Positions 9,594-19,470 are shown, counted from the stretch's first letter. The stretch: 64,000 bases of DNA from Rhodocyclaceae bacterium (GCA_026417115.1 JAOADW010000034.1:1-64000), one strand, 5' to 3'. Notes: generated from the letters alone by a model not told the origin. Numbers and translations: made by a program.

Positions 9594-10379
9594 TCAAAAT
9601 TCCCAAGCAAAACCGAGCTGTCCGAAACGCCGGTCGTTGCCGCGCCCCAGCGCGCCAGAAAGCTTGAATCCTTCGCCGAGCGCATAGCGCATGCCAATGG
9701 CTCGATCTGGCCGTGATTTTTCTTGCCCGAAGATTTCCGCGACAAGCTGCCATCGATGCGTCAAAGGCCATTCATAGCCCAGACCCCAGAGGGCAAGCAC
9801 GCTGCGCTCGGCCTGCAGGCGCGCACGCATCAAACCGAGATTGGCGTGCAATTTCTCGCCCTCGGGGCGCACCCACGTCGCCAGCGCCATAAGACTCGCG
9901 TTTTTTTCATTCCAACGGTCTTGGCTGACGCGACGATCGATGTGCGAATGTTCCCAGAGCGCGCTCATGGCAAGCGACCACCCCGTCTCTTGTCGCCAGA
10001 ACGCCCACTTTACGCCCAGGGCCGCGCTGGTTCGCTGCGTCGCTGGGCTTTCGCTGTGATCGTGAGTCTGCGCAACACCCAGCAGCAGTTCGAGATCTGC
10101 GCGCGGAGAAACGCCAAGCAGGGCTTCTGGGCCACGAATCCGCCCATTGCGCACCATCGCCGCTTCGATTTTCCTTTTGCCGCTATCCATCACGGCGGCA
10201 TCATCGACGTTCATGGGCGGCTCCGCCTTCGCTGCCGCCATCCACAAGACAAGGAACACAGCAAGAAGCCGCCAAGAGCCGGTAGGCCTCCTCTCCCTCG
10301 GCCCAGCCCCCTTCTGCCGGCTGCTTACGCCAAACTGGCAAAGCCCATACCCGCCTTGGCGCCTTCTCAGCATTCGCAT
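9594..10379 (-). CDS. Putative outer-membrane beta-barrel protein under Fur control
   Basis: 261 residues if started at the ATG preceded by AAGGGGTG; the track start (10415) lies inside the Fur operator and is unlikely. A hydrophobic segment (LLAVFLVLWMAAAKA) ends in a plausible signal cleavage site after a long N-region. The rest alternates short hydrophobic strands (WSLAMSALWEHS, LALWGLGYEWPL, WQLVAEIFGQ) and ends LGQLGFAWEF-like with a C-terminal Phe, as outer-membrane barrels do. I cannot name a family with certainty. It is divergent from the ZIP transporter and shares its Fur site, so a role in metal handling is likely but unproven. Confidence 0.6.
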   Translation of the reverse strand: MRMLRRRQGGYGLCQFGVSSRQKGAGPRERRPTGSWRLLAVFLVLWMAAAKAEPPMNVDDAAVMDSGKRKIEAAMVRNGRIRGPEALLGVSPRADLELLLGVAQTHDHSESPATQRTSAALGVKWAFWRQETGWSLAMSALWEHSHIDRRVSQDRWNEKNASLMALATWVRPEGEKLHANLGLMRARLQAERSVLALWGLGYEWPLTHRWQLVAEIFGQEKSRPDRAIGMRYALGEGFKLSGALGRGNDRRFGQLGFAWEF

Positions 10380-10400
10380 GGTCGCACCCCTTGAAAAAAA

Positions 10401-10435
10401 GAGAATGATTCTCATTCTATATGAGAATCATTCTC
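10401..10435. promoter_or_regulatory. Double Fur operator between two divergent genes
   Basis: Perfect 15-bp inverted arms GAGAATGATTCTCAT / ATGAGAATCATTCTC around TCTAT. Each arm contains its own Fur 6-1-6 unit, so two dimers could bind. Minus-strand promoter elements (TTGCAA, then TATAGA or TAGAAT) are covered by it, and on the plus strand it covers the -35 position for TATAGT at 10456. Iron-dependent repression of both flanking genes is expected. Confidence 0.88.
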
Positions 10436-10540
10436 GATTGCAAGCGACTCCCCAGTATAGTCAGGCTTTATGACAGAAATCGAGAAGATTCACTGGCGCT
10501 TTCCCTAAGCGCTCCCTAGACTGCTAGCGTGGAGGTCAAA

Positions 10541-10630
10541 ATGCGTTTCTTGTCCGTGCGTTTCTGGTTGGGTTGTGGCATCGAGCTCGCCGGCCTCTGG
10601 GCGCTTTTGAGCCTTTTGCTTTTTTCCTAG
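10541..10630 (+). CDS. 29-residue hydrophobic small protein or leader peptide upstream of the ZIP transporter
   Basis: ATG at 10541 with a good ribosome site (GGAGG six bases upstream) opens a 29-codon ORF, MRFLSVRFWLGCGIELAGL followed by WALLSLLLFS, ending TAG at 10630. It has a basic start, then one hydrophobic helix, so it could sit in the membrane. The stop is eight bases before the ZIP start, whose own ribosome site is weak, which suggests translational coupling. It is below the size cut of the ORF track. No family recognised. Confidence 0.5.
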   Translation: MRFLSVRFWLGCGIELAGLWALLSLLLFS

Positions 10631-10638
10631 GCAACGGC

Positions 10639-11568
10639 ATGAACCCGGAAGCGCGCACTCTGCAGGGCGGCTATGGCGCTGAAGCCCGCGCCGAGGCCGT
10701 GCATCGCCCTTGGCTTGCCGGCGGCTTGGGCATCAGCGCGCTCGCGCTCTGCGGATTGCTGATCGCAAGCCTATTCTCCGCGACGGGAACCGGCCATCCC
10801 TCGGGTTTAGCTTGGGGCATGGCAGGAAGTTTGCTGGGTTTTCTCGCCACGACGACAGGCGCCCTGCCGGCGCTGATTCTACGCCGCTTATCGACGCTTG
10901 CCGAAGACGTCTTGCTGGGCGCCGCCGCCGGCATGATGCTGGCCGCAAGCTTCTTTTCTCTGCTGGCGCCAGCGCTCGCCGCCGCCCAGCGGATCGAGGC
11001 AACCACCGCTCTAGCCGTCGCCTGGGTCGTCGCGGGATTGGCGCTGGGCGCCTTACTGATGCTGGGATTGGATCATTTCATCCCCCACGAGCACGACAAA
11101 AGCGGCCCCTGTGGCCCCGCGCACGAACGCTGTCCGCGCCTCTTGCTCTTCGTCTTCGCCATCGCCTTGCACAATTTGCCCGAAGGCTTGGCCGTAGGGG
11201 TCGGCTTTGCGCGCGCGGATTTCGAGGTTGGCCTGCCCCTGGCGCTCGCCATCGCCGTGCAAAACATACCCGAAGGGCTCGCCGTCGCCATCGCGCTGCA
11301 AGGCGCCGGCCTCTCGCCCGGGTGGTCCGTGTCGATTGCGGCCGCCACGGGGCTCATGGAACCTTTGGGCGCGCTGCTTGGCTTTTGGCTCACGGGCGGC
11401 TTTTTAGCCGCCTATCCCCTGGGTCTGGCGCTCGCCGCAGGGGCAATGATCTTCGTCGTTTCCCACGAGGTGATTCCCGAAACCCATCGCAATGGCCACC
11501 AAACGCCCGCAACCCTGGGGCTTTTGGCCGGCTTCGCGCTGATGCTCGTCCTCGATCAGCTGCTCTAA
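10639..11568 (+). CDS. ZIP family metal transporter
   Basis: 309 residues. Eight or so hydrophobic segments with the ZIP signatures HNLPEGLAVG in TM4 and VQNIPEGLAVAIAL in TM5, plus HEVIPETH later, and a His-rich cytosolic loop (DHFIPHEHD). It resembles the GufA/ZupT branch, which imports Zn, Fe or Mn. The track starts at a TTG (10573); I chose the ATG at 10639 because the upstream bases encode the 29-residue ORF in another frame. The perfect Fur operator upstream suggests ferrous iron or manganese as a physiological substrate, which is inference. Confidence 0.85.
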   Translation: MNPEARTLQGGYGAEARAEAVHRPWLAGGLGISALALCGLLIASLFSATGTGHPSGLAWGMAGSLLGFLATTTGALPALILRRLSTLAEDVLLGAAAGMMLAASFFSLLAPALAAAQRIEATTALAVAWVVAGLALGALLMLGLDHFIPHEHDKSGPCGPAHERCPRLLLFVFAIALHNLPEGLAVGVGFARADFEVGLPLALAIAVQNIPEGLAVAIALQGAGLSPGWSVSIAAATGLMEPLGALLGFWLTGGFLAAYPLGLALAAGAMIFVVSHEVIPETHRNGHQTPATLGLLAGFALMLVLDQLL

Positions 11569-11570
11569 GG

Positions 11571-14222
11571 CTAGCCCCCGAGCAAATTGGCCACCACCTC
11601 CGCCACTTCGCTGGCCAAATCCGGCTGGCGTGCCAGCGCGTCGAGTGCAGCCTGCGCTTTTTCGCGCCGCCCAGCGTCATAGATGCGCCAGCGATCGAAG
11701 GCGCGCACGATGCGCGCCGCCACTTGCGGATTGAACTGGGCGAGCTGCGCCACGACCTCGACGGCTAGCGCATAGCCGCTGCCGTCGGCGGCATGAAAGG
11801 CGCGCAGATTTTGTGCGCAAAAACTGCGCACCAAGGCATAGACTTTGTTCGGATTCTTGAGTTCGAAGGCGGGATGCGCCATCAGCGCTCGCACCGTGGC
11901 GGCCGTGGCAAGCCGTGAGACGGCTTGCACCGAGAGCCATTTATCGACGACCAAGGCTTCCTCGCGCCAACGCTCGTAAAACGCCGACAACGCTCTCTCG
12001 CGCGCCGGCAGATCATAATGCGTGAGGATCGAGAGCGCAGCATAGACGTCTGTCATGTTGTCGGCGCAGACAAGCTGCGTCCATAGCCGCTCTTCCTGCG
12101 CCTGGGCATCGGCTTCCGCCAGCAGCGCAAGCAGGGTATTGCGCAGTGCGCGCCGACCGACGTCGGCGCTCGTGAAACGATAAGGCCCTACCGGAGCCAG
12201 CCTCTGCCAAAGCGTTTCCATCCGCTCGTAAAGCCGCTGCGCGAGAACGCGCCGCAAGGCGATGCGGGTCGCATGCACCGCATCGGGATCGACGATTTCG
12301 CCGCGTGCGGCGATTTCCTCGCTCAAGATCGATTCGCTCGGCAATTGCAAGGCTTCGGCGACGAAGGCCGGATCGCACTCGCCATCGTCGAGCAGGCGCG
12401 CGCAGGCGTCGATGAGGCGGGACGGAACCCAATCGCTGTCTGCGCCGCCTCTCGAAACGCCGGCAAGCAACACACGCGTCATCAAGCGTTGGCCGGCATC
12501 CCAGCGGTTGATGGCGTCCGCATCGTAGGCGAACAAGCAAGCGAGCTCCTCTTCGCTTTGCTCGAATTCGAGATGCACGGGCGCCGAGAAATCCCTGAGC
12601 ACCGAGGCCACGGGCGTCTTTTCGACGCCCTCGAAGACGAAGGTTTCTTCCTCCGCAGTGAGGGAAAGCACCCGCGTGCCTTCGGGCAAGAGCTCTTCGC
12701 CCGCGGGGCCTACGAGCCCTACCGCCACGGGGATATGCAGAGGGCCTTCCTCGACGGGCAGCCCAAGCTCGACAAGCCGTCGCTCATAGGCCGTGGGACT
12801 ATGCTTTTGCCGCAGGGTCAAGAAATAGCGCTGGCTTGCCGCATCATAACGTCCCGAAACGATGAGCCGTGGGGTGCCCGCGCGCCCATACCAGCGCCGG
12901 AATTGCGCAAGATCCATGCCGGATGCCTCTTCCATGGCGGAGACGAAATCTTCGCAGGTCGCCGCCGCGCCATCATGCCGCCTGAGGTAAAGGCGCAAGC
13001 CCCGGCGAAACGCCTCGCGTCCGATCAGGGTCTCGAGCATGCGCACCACCGCCGCCCCTTTTTCATAGACGGTGGCCGTATAGAAGTTGTCGATTTCGGC
13101 ATAAAAGGCTGGACGCACCGGATGCGCCATGGGCCCGGCATCCTCTGGGAACTGGGAGGTGCGTAGGAGCCGCACTTCTTGGATGCGCGAAACCGCGCGC
13201 GCATGCACGTCCTCGCCGAAACGCTGATCGCGATGGACGGTCAATCCTTCCTTGAGCGTGAGTTGGAACCAGTCGCGACAGGTCACGCGGTTGCCCGTCC
13301 AATTGTGGAAATATTCGTGTGCGACGACACGGTCGATGTTCTGATAATCGGTATCGGTCGCCGTATCAGGGCGCGCCAGCACATATTTGGTGTTGAAGAC
13401 GTTCAGCCCCTTGTTCTCCATGGCCCCCATGTTGAAGTCGCCGACTGCGACGATCATGTAATGATCGAGGTCGCATTCCAAGCCGTAGGTCTCTTCATCC
13501 CAACGCATCGCCTTCTTGAGCGCGGCCATCGCATGCTGGCATTGATCGCTCTTCCCTGGCTCGACATAGACAGCAAGCCGCACACGTCGGCCAGAGGCCG
13601 TCACATATTCGTCCTCCAGCACATCCAGCTTCGCCGCAACCAAGGCAAAAAGGTAACTCGGCTTGGGGAAAGGATCGATCCACAACGCCCAGTGGCGGCC
13701 CTGGGGCAACGTGCCCGTCCCCGCGAGGTTGCCGTTGGACAGCAACACCGGTAGCTTTTCGCGGTCCGCTTCGATGCGGCAGGAAAAGCGCGCCATCACA
13801 TCGGGCCGGTCAGGGTAAAAGGTAATCCGACGGAATCCTTCCGCCTCGCACTGGGTGAAATAGCCGTCTTTCGAGCGATAGAGGCCGGAAAGCGCGAAGT
13901 TGTGGTCGGCGTCGACGCGCACGACCGTCGTGAGCATGAACGCATCGGGCAAGGGCCCCGCAAGTCGCAACCCCTCCTCGGAAAGCACGTAGCGCGAAGG
14001 GGCGAGCGGCTGACCATCGAGCGCGATCGCTTCGAGCTGCAGGGCCTCGCCGTGCAAGCGGCAATCTTCTTGCGGGTTCAGGGGATTGCGCACGAGTCTC
14101 AGCCGGCTTTCGATGCGCACATAGCCAGAAAGGAACGAGACATCGAGCTCGATCGTATCCACGCGCCACGCCGGCGGCTCGTAGTCTTTGAGAAACACGA
14201 GTGGAGGAGGATTCTGCGTCAT
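11571..14222 (-). CDS. pepN: Aminopeptidase N
   Basis: 883 residues, close to E. coli PepN (870). GAMENKGLN, the exopeptidase motif, precedes the zinc site HEYFHNWTGNRVTCRDWFQLTLKE (HExxH-18-E). The C-terminal alpha-solenoid typical of the M1 PepN branch fills the last third. It removes N-terminal residues from peptides in the cytoplasm. The track ORF runs 305 codons further upstream, but that stretch is antisense to ubiB; the chosen ATG has AAAGGACAGCC in front. It converges with the ZIP gene two bases away and is divergent from ubiB. Confidence 0.95.
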   Translation of the reverse strand: MTQNPPPLVFLKDYEPPAWRVDTIELDVSFLSGYVRIESRLRLVRNPLNPQEDCRLHGEALQLEAIALDGQPLAPSRYVLSEEGLRLAGPLPDAFMLTTVVRVDADHNFALSGLYRSKDGYFTQCEAEGFRRITFYPDRPDVMARFSCRIEADREKLPVLLSNGNLAGTGTLPQGRHWALWIDPFPKPSYLFALVAAKLDVLEDEYVTASGRRVRLAVYVEPGKSDQCQHAMAALKKAMRWDEETYGLECDLDHYMIVAVGDFNMGAMENKGLNVFNTKYVLARPDTATDTDYQNIDRVVAHEYFHNWTGNRVTCRDWFQLTLKEGLTVHRDQRFGEDVHARAVSRIQEVRLLRTSQFPEDAGPMAHPVRPAFYAEIDNFYTATVYEKGAAVVRMLETLIGREAFRRGLRLYLRRHDGAAATCEDFVSAMEEASGMDLAQFRRWYGRAGTPRLIVSGRYDAASQRYFLTLRQKHSPTAYERRLVELGLPVEEGPLHIPVAVGLVGPAGEELLPEGTRVLSLTAEEETFVFEGVEKTPVASVLRDFSAPVHLEFEQSEEELACLFAYDADAINRWDAGQRLMTRVLLAGVSRGGADSDWVPSRLIDACARLLDDGECDPAFVAEALQLPSESILSEEIAARGEIVDPDAVHATRIALRRVLAQRLYERMETLWQRLAPVGPYRFTSADVGRRALRNTLLALLAEADAQAQEERLWTQLVCADNMTDVYAALSILTHYDLPARERALSAFYERWREEALVVDKWLSVQAVSRLATAATVRALMAHPAFELKNPNKVYALVRSFCAQNLRAFHAADGSGYALAVEVVAQLAQFNPQVAARIVRAFDRWRIYDAGRREKAQAALDALARQPDLASEVAEVVANLLGG

Positions 14223-14493
14223 GGCTGTCCTTTGTCGCCCTTGCTTTGTCGCCCTGGAAAGGCGCAAGTGTAATGGGAAACCCTGCGGCCCCGCGTTCTT
14301 GCGCCGGAAAACCCGGCGAAACGCCGTACGTGGGCTAGAAAGGCAAGGCGATTTAGGAAAGCGATAGAAACCCACGAGAAGCTCATGAGAGAGAAAAGCG
14401 GCGCCATGCGAAAGGTCCCCGGACGCTGCCGGCTTCGCCGCCGCGTTGCGAAAAGACCCTGTTTCCGCGCATGAATTGAGGTTAAATTGCGCC

Positions 14494-16035
14494 ATGCGCC
14501 TTTTTCGCCTCGCCAAGATCGTCCGCGTGGGCCTCAAATACGGCCTCGACCGTTTGATCGTCGAACACGATCCCACCGGCCGGCTTGCCTGGCCCTTGTC
14601 ATTTCTCGCCGCCGCCTTGTTCTGGCGCGATCTCTCCGCGCCGCGCGCGCTTCGCCTACGGCGCGCCCTCGAAGAGCTCGGCCCGATCTTCGTCAAGTTC
14701 GGCCAAGTGCTCTCCACGCGACGGGATCTTTTGCCCGAAGACATCGCCGACGAATTGGCGCTCCTGCAGGACCGCGTCCCCCCTTTTCCAAGCGAGGCGG
14801 CGATCGCGACCATCGAGGCGAGCTTCAAGAAGCCGCTCTCCGAACTCTTCGCCGAATTCGAGCGCGAGCCGGTGGCGTCGGCTTCGGTGGCGCAAGTCCA
14901 TTTCGCTCGCCTGCACGACGGCCGCGAAGTCGCAGTCAAAGTGCTTCGCCCTGGCATCGAGCCCGTGATCGCGCATGATCTCGCCTTGCTCGACGCCTTC
15001 GCCGGCTTGCTCGAACGCTTCTGGCGCGATGGCAAACGGCTCAAGCCGCGCGAGGTGGTCGCCGAATTCGCCAAGCACCTCGCCGACGAACTGGATCTCA
15101 TGCGCGAGGCCGCCAACTGTTCGCAACTGCGGCGCAATTTCGCCGATTCCGCATTGCTGCTGGTGCCCGAGGTGTATTGGGATTACTGCGCGCGTGCGGT
15201 GATGACCATGCAGCGGATGGCGGGCATCCCCATCAGTCAGCGCGAACGCCTCCTCGAAGCAGGCGTCGATTTGAAGAAGCTTTCCCGGGCGGGCGTGGAG
15301 ATCTTTTTCACCCAGGTCTTTCGCGACGGCTTCTTCCACGCCGACATGCATCCCGGCAACATCCTGGTGTCCATCGACGCGGCCACTTTCAACCGCTACA
15401 TCGCGCTCGATTTCGGCATCGTCGGCACGCTTACCGAGCGCGACAAGAATTATCTCGCAATCAATTTTCTTGCTTTTTTCCGGCGCGATTACAAGCGTGT
15501 GGCCGAAGCGCACATCGAATCGGGCTGGGCGCCTGCAGAGACGCGCGTCGATGAACTCGAATCCGCCGTGCGTGCAGTCTGCGAACCGATCTTCGATCGT
15601 CCCCTCAAGGATATTTCCTTTGGCAAGGTGTTGTTGCGGCTGTTCCAGACCTCGCGCCGCTTCAATGTCGAAATCCAACCACAACTCGTGCTGTTGCAGA
15701 AAACCTTGCTCAACATCGAAGGCCTCGGTCGCCAGCTCGACCCCGAGCTCGATCTCTGGGCCACCGCCAAGCCTTTCCTCGAACGCTGGATGGCCGAGCA
15801 GGTGGGGTGGCGCGCTTTGCTTCATCACCTTCGTCATGAGTCCCCCCACTGGGCGAAGATCTTGCCCCAACTGCCTAGGCTTGCCCATCAAGCGCTCACG
15901 AACGGCGCCCATCTCGCCAACGGCGTCCATGAAGAGATCGGTCAATTGCGCACGGCGCTCATACGCCAGCGGCGTCTTGCCTGGGCGGCCTTGGTGCTTG
16001 CTCTTCTCTCGTTGCTCCTGCCCCTCCTCACCTGA
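14494..16035 (+). CDS. ubiB: Ubiquinone biosynthesis atypical kinase UbiB
   Basis: 513 residues. ABC1/ADCK-type kinase-like fold with the KxGQ-motif [19 protein letters not shown], an Ala-rich loop [21 protein letters not shown] and HADMHPGNI / ALDFGIVG as catalytic and DFG-like motifs. A C-terminal hydrophobic helix ([18 protein letters not shown]) anchors it. It supports ubiquinone synthesis at the inner membrane. The ATG at 14494 was chosen over the track start because UbiB proteins begin here and GAGGTT precedes it. ubiE and ubiJ lie near 61 kb, so the ubi genes are scattered. Confidence 0.93.
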   Translation: MRLFRLAKIVRVGLKYGLDRLIVEHDPTGRLAWPLSFLAAALFWRDLSAPRALRLRRALEELGPIFVKFGQVLSTRRDLLPEDIADELALLQDRVPPFPSEAAIATIEASFKKPLSELFAEFEREPVASASVAQVHFARLHDGREVAVKVLRPGIEPVIAHDLALLDAFAGLLERFWRDGKRLKPREVVAEFAKHLADELDLMREAANCSQLRRNFADSALLLVPEVYWDYCARAVMTMQRMAGIPISQRERLLEAGVDLKKLSRAGVEIFFTQVFRDGFFHADMHPGNILVSIDAATFNRYIALDFGIVGTLTERDKNYLAINFLAFFRRDYKRVAEAHIESGWAPAETRVDELESAVRAVCEPIFDRPLKDISFGKVLLRLFQTSRRFNVEIQPQLVLLQKTLLNIEGLGRQLDPELDLWATAKPFLERWMAEQVGWRALLHHLRHESPHWAKILPQLPRLAHQALTNGAHLANGVHEEIGQLRTALIRQRRLAWAALVLALLSLLLPLLT

Positions 16036-16052
16036 CCCTCCTGGAAGCCCCT

Positions 16053-17549
16053 ATGCTGCTCTGGTTCGTGATCCTCTACCTGCTGGTTTCAGTCGGCATC
16101 GGCCTTTTCGCCGCCACCCGCGTGCATAACGCGAAAGACTACGCGGTCGCAGGTCGCTCCCTCCCGCTGCCCGTGGTCACGGCGACGGTGTTCGCCACCT
16201 GGTTCGGCGCGGAAGCCGTCTTCGGCGTCTCCGCCACCTTCGTCAAGGAAGGGCTAACCGGCGTCGTCGCAGACCCCTTCGGCTCTTCGATGTGTCTGAT
16301 CCTCGCCGGAATCCTCTTCTCCCGTTATCTCTATCGCCTCAACCTGCTGACGCTGGGCGACTTCTACCGCCTGCGTTACAACCGCACGGTCGAGGTGCTC
16401 ACGACGATCTGCATCGTCGCCTCCTATCTGGGCTGGGTCGCCGCCCAGATCAAAGCCTTGGGGCTCATCTTTTACATCGTCACCGATGGCGCCGTCTCCC
16501 AGGAGACCGGCATGATCCTGGGCGCGGCGATCGTGCTCACCTATACGACCTTCGGCGGCATGTTCTCGGTCGCCTTCCTCGATTTCGTGCAAATGGCCGT
16601 CTCGATGGGAGGGCTTCTCTTCATCGCCTGGGTTGCCTCCGGCAAAGTCGAGGGAGGCACTGCGGCCGTGATCGATCACGCGGCGCTCGCCGGCAAGCTC
16701 GATTTCTTCCCAGAAGCCGACCCTTGGAAATGGATCGCCTTCCTGGGTGCCTGGGTGACCATGATGCTCGGCTCGATCCCCCAGCAAGACGTCTTCCAGC
16801 GCATCACCTCGGCGAAAAGCGCGCGCGTCGCGCTTTGGGGCTCGGTGATCGGCGCCTCGATCTATTTTTGCTTTACCTTCGTGCCGATGTTCATCGCCTA
16901 TTCGGCGACCCTCATCGACCCCACTTCCTTCAACAGGCTCGTCGAAGAAGATTCGCAACTCGTGCTGCCCACGCTCGTGTTGCAGCACATGCCGCTCGCA
17001 GCCCAAGTGCTCTTCTTCGGCGCTGTGCTCTCGGCCATCATGAGCTGCTCTTCGGCCACTTTACTCGCCCCGTCCGTCACCTTCGCCGAAAACGTGATCC
17101 GCGCATTTTGGCCGAGAATGAGCGATCGGCAATTCCTCTGGACGATGCGAGTCACGCTCGTCTGTTTCGCCGCCACCGTGCTCGCTTTCGCCCTGCACTC
17201 CGATTCGACGATCTTCGAAATGGTCGAAAACGCTTACAAGGTTTCCCTCGCTGGGGCTTTCGTGCCACTCGTCGTCGGCATTTTCTGGCGGCGAGCGACG
17301 ACGCAAGGTGCCCTGGCGGCGACTTTCGGCGGGCTTGCCGCTTGGATCCTCGTGGAAATCCTCGTCGGCGAGAAAAGCCCCGTGCCGCCGCAACTCATTG
17401 GCCTTGCCGTCTCTTTCCTCGGCATGTTCGCAGGTTCCTTGTTGCCCCAATGGGTCGGCCACAAGGTCCCTGGCCGGCCCTTGCACGAACTCGCGCATCA
17501 GGCGGCAAGGGGAACCCACCATCTCGAGGGACGGCCACATCGCCATTGA
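16053..17549 (+). CDS. Sodium:solute symporter family protein
   Basis: 498 residues with about 13 hydrophobic segments. The first (MLLWFVILYLLVSVGIGLFAA) is followed by KDYAVAGRSLPLPVVTATVFATWFGAE, the typical N-terminal SSS region; later YTTFGGMFSVAFLDFVQM and QQDVFQRITSAKS are SSS hallmarks. The C-terminal tail is hydrophilic and His-rich (THHLEGRPHRH). The substrate cannot be read from sequence. It lies 18 bases after ubiB and 22 before potA, so cotranscription with the polyamine transporter genes is possible. Confidence 0.88.
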   Translation: MLLWFVILYLLVSVGIGLFAATRVHNAKDYAVAGRSLPLPVVTATVFATWFGAEAVFGVSATFVKEGLTGVVADPFGSSMCLILAGILFSRYLYRLNLLTLGDFYRLRYNRTVEVLTTICIVASYLGWVAAQIKALGLIFYIVTDGAVSQETGMILGAAIVLTYTTFGGMFSVAFLDFVQMAVSMGGLLFIAWVASGKVEGGTAAVIDHAALAGKLDFFPEADPWKWIAFLGAWVTMMLGSIPQQDVFQRITSAKSARVALWGSVIGASIYFCFTFVPMFIAYSATLIDPTSFNRLVEEDSQLVLPTLVLQHMPLAAQVLFFGAVLSAIMSCSSATLLAPSVTFAENVIRAFWPRMSDRQFLWTMRVTLVCFAATVLAFALHSDSTIFEMVENAYKVSLAGAFVPLVVGIFWRRATTQGALAATFGGLAAWILVEILVGEKSPVPPQLIGLAVSFLGMFAGSLLPQWVGHKVPGRPLHELAHQAARGTHHLEGRPHRH

Positions 17550-17570
17550 CGAGGGAAGGGGCTCGACGCC

Positions 17571-18662
17571 ATGGCGCTCCTCGAACTCCGAAACATCACG
17601 CGCCGCTTCGGCGCGCTCGAAGCGGTCAAAGATGTGTCGCTGGCGATCGAAGCCGGGGAGTTCTTCACGCTGCTCGGCCCTTCGGGCTGCGGCAAGACGA
17701 CGATCTTGCGCATGATCGCGGGCTTCGATGCGCCCGATGCCGGTGACATCTTGCTCGACGGCGCCTCGCTTTCTGGCGTCCCCCCAGAAAAACGTCCGCT
17801 GCATACGGTATTCCAAAGCTATGCGCTCTTTCCGCATATGACGGTGGCCGGCAACCTCGCCTTCCCGCTCGAAATGGCCGGCGTGGGGCGTGCTGAAATC
17901 GCGCGCCGCGTCGGCGAGATGCTCGCCCTGGTGCATCTCGAGGACAAAGCGGATCGCTATCCCCACGAGCTTTCGGGCGGTCAGAAGCAGCGCGTGGCGC
18001 TGGCGCGCGGGCTCATCAATCGGCCACGCCTGTTGCTGCTCGATGAGCCCCTCGGCGCCCTGGACGCCAAGCTGCGCCTCGAAATGCAAGGCGATCTGAT
18101 TCGGCTGCAACGCGAGGTTGGCATCACCTTCGTGTTCGTCACCCATGCGCAGCAGGAAGCGTTGGCCTTGTCACACCGCATCGCCGTGATGCGCGCCGGG
18201 CGCATCGAGCAATGCGCCACGCCAGACGTCCTCTACACCCAACCGGCCAACCGCTTCGTCGCCGACTTCATCGGCCGCATCAATCTGATCGAGGCAGAAG
18301 TCATCGCTCTGACGCCTGAGGGCGCACGCTTGCGCAGCGCGACGCTGGGCGAGCTCCTCGTCGCTCCTCCGCCCGCCTGTGCGCTGGGCGACCGCGGCGC
18401 CTTCGCACTGCGGCCCGAGCGTGTATGCATCGCCGCGCCGGGCGAAAGCGTCGAACTCGACCAACGCTATGCGGGGCGTATCCGGTCCGCGCTTTATGTC
18501 GGCGAAACCACCCTCTATCAGATCGCCCTCGAAAGCGGGCAGATCATCGAGGCGTTGGAGGCCAATACCTCGCCCGGCCGCGCCAGGCGTTATGAGGCCG
18601 GAGATCCCGTCATCATTGGCTGGGCGAAAGAGGCAGGGGTGTTCCTCCATGACGAAAGCTGA
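17571..18662 (+). CDS. potA: Spermidine/putrescine ABC transporter ATP-binding protein
   Basis: 363 residues. Walker A GPSGCGKTT, signature LSGGQKQRVALARGL and Walker B LLLLDEPLGALD are intact, and a C-terminal TOBE-like regulatory domain follows residue 250. KRPLHTVFQSYALFPHM is the usual Q-loop region of this class. It powers polyamine import with PotB, PotC and PotD. Its 3' end overlaps potB by 14 bases. A related compatible-solute or metal-chelate transporter is less likely given the neighbouring PotD. Confidence 0.93.
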   Translation: MALLELRNITRRFGALEAVKDVSLAIEAGEFFTLLGPSGCGKTTILRMIAGFDAPDAGDILLDGASLSGVPPEKRPLHTVFQSYALFPHMTVAGNLAFPLEMAGVGRAEIARRVGEMLALVHLEDKADRYPHELSGGQKQRVALARGLINRPRLLLLDEPLGALDAKLRLEMQGDLIRLQREVGITFVFVTHAQQEALALSHRIAVMRAGRIEQCATPDVLYTQPANRFVADFIGRINLIEAEVIALTPEGARLRSATLGELLVAPPPACALGDRGAFALRPERVCIAAPGESVELDQRYAGRIRSALYVGETTLYQIALESGQIIEALEANTSPGRARRYEAGDPVIIGWAKEAGVFLHDES

Positions 18663-19470
18663 ACGCGCGATGCGCTGGTTCGTCACCTTGCCGCCGGCAG
18701 CATTCTTGCTCGTCTTCTTCCTTGCGCCGGCGCTGATCGTCGTCGTTGCAAGCTTCCGCGAACCCGGAGAGTTTGGCGGGCTTGCGCCCTTCACGCAGCC
18801 CACGGTCGAGGCCTATGCTTTTTTGCTCGGCGACCTGGTGTATGCCGAGATCTTCGCCCGCTCTTTCTTCGTCGCCACGCTGACCACGCTGATCTGTCTC
18901 GCGCTTGCCTACCCCTTGGCGTGGCTGATCGCGCAAAGCCCTAAGAAACGCCGCGACCTCCTCGTGCTCCTCGTGATCCTACCCTTCGCGAGCAACTTCC
19001 TCGTGCGCATCTACGCCTGGATCATCCTGCTGGGCCCACTCAATCTCCTCTATACGCCGATCGCCGTCGTCCTGGGCATGGTCTATGTCCATCTACCCTT
19101 CATGATCCTGCCGCTTTATGCAAATCTCGAAAAGCACGACGCCGCGCTCCTCGAAGCGGCGCAGGACCTCGGCGCTTCGGCCTGGACTCGTTTTTGGCGC
19201 GTGACTTTCCCCCTTTCGTTGCCCGGCATCTTTTCTGGCTCCGCCCTGGTGTTCATCCCAGTGCTGGGCATGTTCGCAGTGCCCGAACTCTTGGGCGGCA
19301 CGGGCGACATCTTGATCGGCAATCTGATCAAAGAACAATTCCTCGATAACCGCGACTGGCCGCTCGGCTCGGCCCTTTCGATCTTGCTCACCGTGCTGGT
19401 GCTGGCGCTGGCAGGCGTGGCCGCCTGGGCTGCACGGCGCGGCATCAAAGGCGCGGAGGCGCTGACATGA
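18649..19470 (+). CDS. potB: Spermidine/putrescine ABC transporter permease
   Basis: 273 residues starting MTKAERAMRWFVTL, six membrane segments, with the EAA-loop region LLEAAQDLGASAWTRFWRVTFPLSLPG that contacts the ATPase. The track ORF begins much earlier inside potA in another frame; the ATG at 18649 fits the family start and overlaps potA. Inner-membrane partner of PotC. Confidence 0.92.
   Translation: MTKAERAMRWFVTLPPAAFLLVFFLAPALIVVVASFREPGEFGGLAPFTQPTVEAYAFLLGDLVYAEIFARSFFVATLTTLICLALAYPLAWLIAQSPKKRRDLLVLLVILPFASNFLVRIYAWIILLGPLNLLYTPIAVVLGMVYVHLPFMILPLYANLEKHDAALLEAAQDLGASAWTRFWRVTFPLSLPGIFSGSALVFIPVLGMFAVPELLGGTGDILIGNLIKEQFLDNRDWPLGSALSILLTVLVLALAGVAAWAARRGIKGAEALT

Noticed and set aside
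10438-10461. TTGCAA/TATAGT promoter for the ZIP unit
   Set aside because: TATAGT is a good -10, but TTGCAA is only 12 bases away; the -35 position falls in the Fur site instead.
14223-15137. 305-codon N-terminal extension of pepN in the ORF track
   Set aside because: It is antisense to the certain gene ubiB, has low-complexity Arg/Ser/Ala composition, and PepN homologues begin at the ATG at 14222 with its own ribosome site.
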